64,000 bases of DNA from Petunia secreta (lineage: Eukaryota > Streptophyta > Magnoliopsida > Solanales > Solanaceae). Under the pieces are notes generated by a model that saw only the letters and a list, made by a program, of their open reading frames with translations, was not told the DNA's origin and searched no databases. Below, one piece after another: positions 56,018 to 64,000 of the stretch; within the stretch, counting starts at the first letter, position 1, and every line of letters begins with the position of its first letter. A program made the translations under genes and the position numbers. The stretch spans positions 17,095,001-17,159,000 of the forward strand of contig JARKIP010000033.1 in the NCBI GenBank assembly GCA_029990175.1, read 5' to 3'.

Positions 56018-58003
56018 TAAAGCGACCTTAGGTAGTCAATTTGGGAGTTAGGAATCCAATTGGCTAGCCGACAGTTTTAAAATCTTTGTAAGGTTCATTA
56101 GGACTTGTCTGTAAAATTTGAACAAATCGGACTTCGTTTGGTATGTATCGGAAGAAGGTTTCAATTTCCGTTGTCGATAAATCTTAAGAAGATGTTTTCG
56201 AGCTCGATTTTGGCAAATGAGCTCCGATTAAAAATCCTAATCCAAAAGTGTTGCTAGGTTTATATGGTCTTTTGGTATGAACATTCGGAAGTGAATTCTG
56301 AGGTCGTTCGGACAGTTTTCGCTATAATTCAAAAATTAATAATTTGATCTATATCTGTTTAATTTGCATCTTGCATTTCGAGAATCCGGTTCGAGATCCG
56401 CCTTAGCGAGTACGTCACAAAAATTTTGTATAAATTGTTTGAGAAATTTGGAATTATTCTGAGTTTCATAAGGTTCTGTTTTTATTTTTGTCACGAAAAT
56501 AAAAAAAGAAAAGAAAAAAAAGGGAAAAGATACTAAATATTTGAGGTCGTAGCAAAATAAATAATCAGAAAGGAGAAGCGAAACACAGAACGCAGAAGAG
56601 TCGAAATAAAGTCAGAAAAATGAAAAAGGAAAGGAAAAGGAGAAGGAAAAAAATAGAATTTTCACCCCGAAGCATCCAGCGGGATCGTTTGGGAATGAAT
56701 CAAAAGGACAAAGCGGTTGTTGAGTAGCAGTGATAACTTTTTCATTTCTTTGATGGCCTTTTGCCTTGTGGATATTCTACCACGTGTTCCTTACGTGTGT
56801 AGCTACCGATAGGCATACTTATTATGCCTTAGCTTTTGATTTACATTGTATATTATATGTAATGCCTTGTTGCTGGTATTGCATTGATGATAAAAGCATT
56901 GTACTCTGGTTGTGAGCTTGACATATACTTTTCAGTAGTCGATGAGAGTCCCGCGTCGGTGAAGGGTTATTGTTGCATATGCTTCCCGATAGTCGATTAG
57001 TGCCCCGCACCAGTGAAGGGTTATTATTGCATATACATCCCGTTAGCCGATGAGAGTCCCACACCGGTGAAGGGATATCGTTAATATACTTCCCGGTAGT
57101 CGATGAGAGTCCAGCGCCAGAGAAGGATTATTGTTGCATATACTTTCCGGTAATCGATGAGGGTCCCGCGCCGGTGAAGGGTTATTATTGCATATATCTC
57201 CTGGTAGATGATGAGAGTCCCGCGCCGGAGATAGATTTCGGGCATTTGTGACCTTATTGCATCATACTGCATTCATTCTATTTCATTGCACCGGTTGTTG
57301 TGTATTGTGTGAGTATAGTGCGATGTTTTGTTTATGTGTCGTGTATTTCTTATTCTTGATATGTTCGGGATACCTATATGTTCTTTCTATCTTATGTCCC
57401 TTGTTGTTTATGAGTTTATGGTTCCATACGTGTTTTCAGTTATTATGTGGCTCTACCTTTTTACAGTTGAAATAAGGTGAATTTTGTTTATTTGCTTTTC
57501 TTCTCCCTAACCAGCATATCTGCTTCTTTGAGGTGGCTAGCTAGTCCCCACTTACTGAGTCCTTTCGACTTACCCTTTTGTTGTTCCTTGTCTATTTATT
57601 TCATTTCGGCAGGTTTTGCTCCAGGACTGAGTCCGTCGTTCGATTGAGGAGATGAGGCTATTACAGCTGTCAGGATAAGCTAACTCTTGTCTAGACCGGC
57701 CATTAATGCTAGTTTTCTTTTAGTAATCTAGTTTTGCTCCCTTTAAGAGGCGTATGTATTCTTTTGTACTCTTAGATGTCTAGTCTGGATAGCCCTAAAG
57801 CTAGTATGTTGGGTAGTCGGCTATAATTTCTTTCGTACAACTTAGAGATACCAGTATGTCTGTGCTTTTTTCTAAGTTTTGTTCTTATTTCTGAGTTGTA
57901 TTTATATTTATTTTCCTAATTCAGTTGGTAAGGGTTTGCTCAAAGGGTCTAGGGGAGGATGTCCGGTGCCCGCACGACCAAGCTAGAAATTCGGGTCGTG
58001 TCA
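56018..58003 (+). repeat. 5' LTR of C3 (about 2.0 kb)
   Basis: Starts TAAAGCGACC where C1 has TGAAACGACC, and ends GGGTCGTGTCA. It shares with the C1 LTRs the stretch AATTTTAAAAT..TTCGTAAGGT, a purine run near 56500, the 54-bp minisatellite and the region ending TAGGGGAGGATGTC. It is shorter and more diverged than the C1 LTRs. Confidence 0.8.
56936..57232. repeat. 54-bp minisatellite in the C3 LTR, 6 units
   Basis: CGATGAGAGTCCCGCGCCGG cores at 56940, 56994, 57048, 57101, 57155 and 57209. It is the reverse-complement equivalent of the arrays at 11869-12240 and 18540-18905, with one unit fewer. Small minus frames here come from the repeat. Confidence 0.85.
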
Positions 58004-58005
58004 GC

Positions 58006-58017
58006 TGGTATCTGAGC
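58006..58017 (+). other. Primer-binding site of C3
   Basis: TGGTATCTGAGC, one base off the initiator-Met complement TGGTATCAGAGC, two bases after the LTR end. Confidence 0.75.
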
Positions 58018-58199
58018 TTGGTTTAGAGTGCATCAAGACTAAGACAATGTCTTGTAGAGTCTCGTTGATTGGTACATAGACGTTCGTACTTATCTACGAG
58101 AGGCTATGATGGAATTTAGAAAGTTTCTTTCCTTCTTTTCTAATCGTGCGTCGATCTTCATGTGGGATGCCAAAAAAAAAAAATCTTTAATTCCTTCGT

Positions 58200-59573
58200 A
58201 GTGATTTTGAACCCTCATGCGACAAATCATCATAGGGTAGTGGGCCAGGACGAAGCATTTTAGCCTGGGGTTAGCGCTGAACAAGCCTGAGAGTTTTGGA
58301 TCGTGCTGACGATCTAGTTACAGAGGCCCAAGCTGTGCCCGCTCGTGGTGATCAATAGGAGCAGGGCATATTGGTTCCTCAACTTTCTACGATGCTTTAA
58401 TGACAATTTTGGCGGCGCAGATACCGCAAGAACCTCATATTCCCTAGACAGCTCATCAGGTCGCCAGATGCAGATGTTCAGACTCAGGGAGCTTCTGTTG
58501 TAGTTCCTGATGTTTCCCCAATAAATTATGCTTCTGAGGTAGCATGTGTTGTGCCTCAAGTTGTTGTGGCTGGTTAGCTAGCCCAGGTAACAGTTCGGTC
58601 CGAGTGCCCGAAGAGGCTGCATTATTTTATGCAATTGAACCTTCTGATATTCTTAGGCCATGCATCATATAATCCCCATGTATTTTTTTAAAAAAAATTA
58701 AATGATGTCAGCGTATCCTTAAGGCTCTTGGTTATCTCGAGCAGTATGGTGTTAATTATACTTCTTTCTACTTTCAGGGTCCAGCATTGGATTGGTGGAC
58801 CGCTCTTTTATCAGCTAGGCAGGGCTTGTCTAAGCTGACTTGGTGCGATTTTTCTCGTAAATTTATGGAAAAGTTTCTTTCGTGTAGTGAGCGAGATGAA
58901 AAATGTCACTACTTTGAGGTTATTTGACAAAGTAGCATGTCAGTTTCAGAATATGAGATTGAATTCTCTCGAAGGGATATGCACTAGAACTTGCCCATGA
59001 GCCTTCCGAGAAGGTTCCAAGATTTATTCATGACCTTTCTCTTTCCTTGAGGTCCCAGATGGCTCGAGAGATTGAGGTCGAAACTTCATTTGATGTTGTC
59101 GTTGATATTGCTCGGAGGTATAAGGTATACCATAAGTTAAAGCAAGAAGTGCCAGAGCGCGAGAGCAAGAAATCTCGTGGCCCTGGTGGGCAACTATGGT
59201 ACCTCTTCTGGCGAGATAAGGGTTTTGATTATCGTGGAAGGTCACCTGCCAGGTTATCTCAATTTGTGGCGCGTGATTCTCAGCGTACGCTAGTAGCCTG
59301 TCAAGATTAGACTCAGTCTTCTCTTTATAGCTATTAGCAATTTATCCAACATCCATTTTTAGCGGAAAGGTATTATCATTTTCGTGAGCCTCAACATCTT
59401 AGGAGGAACCGTCCCTTATTTCTGCAGAAAGACAGTCATCCTTCTTCTCGCCCTCAGGCACCTGCCCAGTTGCAGGGGATTTTATTTAGATCTCTATCAG
59501 CCAGAGAAACACAACCATCCAGTAGAGGTCGAGAGCGTAGTGGCAATGGTTATTCAGAAGGTGATTTTCAGGG
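58200..59573 (+). pseudogene. gag relic of C3, first part
   Basis: Blocks in different frames: YAIEPSDILRPCII, FQGPALDWWTALLSARQG, WCDFSRKFMEKFLSCSERDE, SMSVSEYEIEFSRR, ELAHEPSE and FQDLFMTFLFP, then the open part 59047-59310 with QMAREIEVETSFDVVVDIAR and ESKKSRGPGGQ. This is the capsid domain and following basic linker of a Tekay/Del-like chromovirus gag (inference from the ...DVV..ARR.. pattern). Stops and frameshifts are frequent. It is cut at 59573 by the solo LTR. Confidence 0.75.
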
Positions 59574-62500
59574 TGTTGACACCTAATTTTGTCCCTCCTG
59601 TTTCAATAGCCATTTTTTAGATGAAATTGCGCTGATAACAATACAATTACCCTCACTCTCCCCTATTCAAAATAATTATTTTGCACAGGCACATCAATTA
59701 GGCTATTTTTAGAGATACTGGTACAAGCTACGACTATTTTACAAAATTCGCATGATTAATTACAATTGTTGTAATTATTCCTATTTTAGAAAAATTACAC
59801 AAATTATTTTAAATTCAAAATAATAGTCTTCCTTAGCCATTTAGCCATCAAAATTAATTTCCTGATTTTTTCTATAATTCTATATGCATTTTATACAAAT
59901 TTATGCACATTTTATACATTATTATACACATTATATACACTTTTATACTCTTAAATATATACACCTCAGCTTTGTAACACCTCATACGTCATTTATATAC
60001 ATCAGTGCAACGTCAATATCGATGTGGCTTTATCTCAGCCGCCCAAGTGTTTGATCCAACGTCATGGCTATTTTTCGGCCACTCCCGCCGGTGAAACAAG
60101 AAATAAATTTCACCCTCGTTTTCCTCTCACTCTCCGCTGCGAAACCCCCTTGCCAGTTTCCCCATTCGAATAAGGTCAAAATTAGACCTCTCGATTTGAC
60201 CCGTGTTTCTGTCTCTGGAGAAAAAGCTCCGATGGTACTTTGTGCAGGTCCTAGATTTTGTTACCTTGATGAAAGAGAGCACCCCTATTGCATGCTTGAT
60301 CAAAGTCAGGTTAAAACTAACCCGACCGAATCCAAAACGGGTATCTCTGTTTCTCTTTTCCTGTCCTTGAACCTATGTGATATGAAACCTAAAACTTGAC
60401 TATTTTCTATGGATTACGCATGCGTGTTATTACCTGTTAATTAGTTAGGGCACAAAATTCACTTGAACTGTTAATTTTTGTTTAGTCCATTGACTTAGCT
60501 AAATGTTGCCTTGAATTTTTTACATGCTTGAGATTAGTATGTTCATAGTTTGTACCCTAAACTACCTCTATTAGCCCACAAATTTAAAACCTAGGGCAAC
60601 CTATGAATTGGCTCTGTACATTCTCTGATTGATACAATATATTCTGCCTCCTATTTTGTCAAAATGCATCATTCTCATAATTATATCCTTAAGAATTGAA
60701 TAGTGGCTGCTTTACATGATTATGAATATCCTAAGCTGAGACAACTTGATCTTTTGATTGAATGTTTGAATGGAAAACTGTTTGATGATTGACATAGTAC
60801 CAATGAGGGATTTTTTATTAGGATCCATTAGAATGGACCATGATTTCAAGCCTAAAATTGTTTGGTCTTTGTTTATGTAGTGATCCTTGAATCTGGATGT
60901 TTTTATTGTCAAAAGGAGAATCTGTTTGATTGAAAGTTTGAATTGCCTTGAGGCTGATTAATCTATATTTGGTAAGGGTGCCAAAGTGAATCCATTTTAA
61001 TTTTGGAAGACAATACTCTTACCTTTCCTAGCTTTTACTCGTTTGTGTTAAACCCTTCACACTTTTACCTATATAAACTGACCTTATCCTCTACACTAAA
61101 ACACAATTCAATACACAGAACACACACATGACACAAGCATACACAGAAAATACTAAAAGACACTATACAACACTGGTAGCATAGTTTTTCTCTCACATGC
61201 AAGATTCTGGGAAAAGGCTATCTACTCTTTCTCTCTGGGGATTCTGTCTAGTGTTTAATATTGCCTAAGTCATTTATTTTCTTCATCACTACTACTGATA
61301 AGTTATAAAACTCTTCCCAAGCTTATGTTACTATGTATTATAAAACTGTCTATGTTTATGCTTCTGGCTTGATCCCTTGATCATCTGTGAGTAATTGTCT
61401 GGACACTCCTTTTGCTTCCTCCCCCCTCCCCTATTAACTCTTGCATTTTGTTGGGTGGTTTTAGATGAACCATACAAGTTCTCTTGATCACAAGTTCTCT
61501 TGGATGGTTTTAGCTATAGTGCTGGGATTATGGAGGTGTAAACCTTTGGTACCATGAACATAGTGACAGCCTCGAGCCTAATGCTTGAGAAACAGAGCCT
61601 CAACTCATGCTTTACTCCCTTAGAACCCCTATCTGTGTATATTTGCTAGGATATCCTGTCTGTATATAATTGGAGTGAGGAAATTCACTATTGCACTCGT
61701 TTAGGCAACACAAGGACCTATCTTAACCTCCCTCTCCTATGTGCTGCATCATTCTCCTAAAACTATGACCTTTGACTGTCTAAAAATCGCATGACAATTT
61801 CTAGATAAAAAACAAAACAATACTTTGATTTAAAGTTTTAGATTCTGAATTTACACACTTTTGACTGGAATCTGGACATGTAACATTGCTTTATAGTATA
61901 TGCTGGTTTTAAAACTCAGGTTATGACGTTTAAAGTGCAACATTCTATGTGAAATTTAGAAATCTTATGTAACAGGGGCTATATGAGTGAAAATTGTGTA
62001 ATCTGTGACTATTTCTGCAAATCAAATCTACCCCTCTAGTGCATAAATGATACGAGCCCAATACCTATTTTTTAGATCCGGCCCTTTACGTGTGTAAATC
62101 AATTTAACAAGCTTTAAACTTCTATACACTAATCTAATGGTGTATGGGAGTGTATAAGTCTTGGGGTCCAATATACGAGAATTATACATATTTTCTAAAG
62201 ATTATTAACACTCAATTCTTCTATTTGCATGTTATATATATGTATATAATTATGTGTGGCAGCCCTTTTGTGCATTTGATTGTTTACGTGTACCCTTTTC
62301 TCAAAACTGTCCCCTAAGCCTATGTTTTCCTAAAACTGACCCCGAAAAACAAATAGCCATTATGTTAGGCTCGACAACTAATGTCAAGTCACACCGATCC
62401 TAAATGGCTAACATTTCTTTCAAAATATAACCTCAACTTGGTTTGTAATAAAATTTGAAGACGTTTCTTTGAAGCTGGCTATTTTTGTAAAACTGGTTAA

Positions 62501-63062
62501 ATTTGTAAAATTGTATGAGACACTGAAATTGCACCAAATGAACTGATTTAAATTACTTATTGCGATATTAGCCTGATTTGATTAAAACTTGCAAAACCTA
62601 TGGCTAAATGTGTGATTAGGCATAGGACTTAGGCCATTTCTTCAAATTGTAAAGGCCCAATATCATACACTTGCCGCCCATATATACTGTTTTGCATAAA
62701 TAGACTCAATTGCGTGATTGATACTGATTTTGGCCTTTAGGTTAGTAATATAATTTTTGAACATAATCAATATTTATCTATGACTTGTTAGACATCAAAA
62801 AATTAATTGCTCGGGCAGGAACCACTTTTTGTGGGACTTGGGAAAGTGCCTAACATCTTCTTCCCTAAGTCACTTGGACTTCTTATCCTCGAATCTCTGG
62901 AAACGAGTATATTGAACACAAGACTCGACCTTAGACATTTAGGTGACCTAATACATCTTAGAAACTTATATTAGGTGGCGACTCTAAATTTCAAACTCAA
63001 ATGAGTTACCCAGTCAAACGAGTTTTGACTCACTCCAAGTTAGGTAAAATATGGGTATGACA
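59574..63062 (+). mobile_element. Solo LTR B3 (3.5 kb) in the C3 gag region
   Basis: TGTTGACACC to GGTATGACA, flanked by CAGGG (59569-59573) and TAGGG (63063-63067), one transition apart. No internal element sequence lies on either side; both sides are C3 gag. Homologous to B1 and B2 in opposite orientation, including the last 250 bp with AGGTGACCTAATAC and CCCACAAAAAGTGGTTCC on the minus strand. The frame 60064-60399 (111 residues) lies in the LTR and has no counterpart open in B1, so I do not call it a gene. Confidence 0.88.
61070..61078 (+). promoter_or_regulatory. Candidate TATA box of solo LTR B3
   Basis: TATATAAAC, about 1.5 kb into the LTR, matching the reversed element in B1 and B2. 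Confidence 0.55.
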
Positions 63063-64000
63063 TAGGGTAGTAGCTCAGCTTAGCTACAGAGGGAGTTCTC
63101 TAAACTGCCAGTCTAGCAGGATGCTGAGGCATCTGATGTAGTAGACCTAGGGATTTCTTCTTCCCTTTTAGGTGAGTGAGATTTGATTCTTCCAATCATT
63201 CTAGAAATAGTTTGTCTTATCATGTTTTCACAGTTTCCTTGGATTTTCTTTCTATTAAGAATCGGTTCCAGTAAAGGGGTGGGCTTTTGATATGATTTAT
63301 TCTTGGCATTTGTGAGAGCCTACTAGTTTATCAAGTTTAAATTTGAGAGATTTGGGAGTGCGTGTCAGTATTGTATGCTTGGCATCTTATTTTTCCACCT
63401 TCTCAGAATTTAGTGTTGGTAGGATGATGGGATCCTAATTCGTCACCATCAGAAAGTGTTATCATTTCTTCCGATACAAAGTGATTAGTAAGTAATATTC
63501 GATCTATGTGTCTTCCTTTGGTTCAAGATGCTTGTAGAGTCATGTTATTTTATGAGCTTGTCTCGGTTATAAAAGGGTTTTCTGGTAAATTGTCAGAGTT
63601 TTCTTCTTATAGGAAGGTTAAATTGGCATATATGTTGTTCCATAAAGCTCATTTAATGTCTATTTTTTCAATTGTGATTCTTTGGCTAGCCTTACTCGGA
63701 AGCAGTCTAGCTCTGGTAGTCAAGGAAATAAGAATATGAGTTTTCTGAAGCTCTAATTATTTCTATCCTCAGTTCATTGCCATCACTTCTTTGTCCGGCA
63801 CTAGTGAGCTTGGGCGGTTAATAGCCACTTGTGATGTTCTATGTGTTGAGCCAGAGTGTGTGTCAAGGTAGCCAGGTAAGCACATTGTTGTGTTTTAAGG
63901 CTGCTAAGGGTAATGAGAAACGTCATTTGACCCCTAAGCTGATCCATTAGGCGGTGGTGCTTATGGCAAAGGCATAGAGTTGTGAACTCGAGAGTTGCAG
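63063..64000 (+). pseudogene. C3 internal region, continuation after the solo LTR
   Basis: GTAGTAGCTCAGCTTAGCTA and the following 900 bp are collinear with the reverse complement of C1 from about 16008 to 15050, including GAACTGCCAGTCT, GGATCCTAATTC and CTCAAGTCACAACTC-like ends. In C1 and C3 this part has no clean frame; it should cover the gag C-terminus and protease side. The frame 63506-63739 is not supported by a known motif. Confidence 0.7.

Larger units (their letters stand above)
56018..64000 (+). mobile_element. Gypsy copy C3 (partial), same family as C1, interrupted by solo LTR B3
   Basis: Plus orientation: 5' LTR 56018-58003, PBS, gag relic to 59573, solo LTR B3, then the continuation 63063-64000 that runs off the window. 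It is collinear with the reverse complement of C1 from 20226 down to about 15050. Its 3' LTR would lie outside the window. Confidence 0.85.

Noticed and set aside
60064..60399. 111-residue frame in solo LTR B3
   Set aside because: It lies in a non-coding LTR; the corresponding part of B1 is not open in the same frame.
1..64000. Host protein-coding genes, biosynthetic or defence clusters
   Set aside because: No frame longer than about 100 residues outside transposons, and no recognisable host domain on either strand.

Overview
This window is plant nuclear heterochromatin or intergenic DNA made almost wholly of transposable elements. Copia and Gypsy polyprotein remains, a plant L1-type LINE, an RTE-type LINE ending in a (TTG)n tail, and Stowaway-like MITEs ending in CTCCCTCCGTCCC all point to a eudicot. 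The RTE 3' end and the LTR families suggest Solanaceae; that family-level call is inference. I found no convincing host gene, rRNA, tRNA or CRISPR array. Names A, B1-B3, C1-C3 and E are local labels for related copies.

Left part (1-30300). Element A (Gypsy, minus strand) runs off the left edge, with a gag-like fragment, a primer-binding site and a 4.2-kb 5' LTR (2855-7056). Directly abutting it is LTR B2 (7049-20240), the 3' LTR of a minus-strand Tat/Ogre-like element whose internal part (20241 to about 25960) holds a 29-bp minisatellite and several gag blocks but no pol. Gypsy element C1 (10879-20226, TSD ATTGG) sits inside the very end of B2. A truncated relative, C2, lies at about 25960-27800. 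Then come a probable 1-kb DNA transposon with long diverged terminal inverted repeats (about 28344-29360) and two MITEs.

Middle part (30660-54300). A decayed RTE LINE is followed by one long minus-strand L1-type LINE in three pieces (32730-34498, 46259-47935, 52846-54300). It was split by solo LTR B1 (34499-46258) and by a Copia element (47936-52845). Solo LTR B1 was itself hit by a MITE (35210-35484) and by a gag-only LTR element E (36383-44247, perfect TSD ATATG). The LINE reading frame resumes across both insertions, so the nesting order can be read directly.

Right part (54300-64000). A short gene-poor stretch holds one orphan ORF and a degenerate repeat. Gypsy copy C3 (56018 to beyond the right edge) follows, with solo LTR B3 (59574-63062) inserted in its gag region.

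The copies act as natural controls for each other: C1 supplies the empty site for B3, B3 supplies the empty site for the MITE in B1, and C1 and C2 share the same inverted gag/integrase arrangement. All protein remains appear inactive. The best preserved is the Copia RT/RNase H frame, which carries an Asp-to-Gly change at a catalytic position and an in-frame 42-bp duplication. I see no undescribed functional system; what is worth a second look is the structure of the elements.
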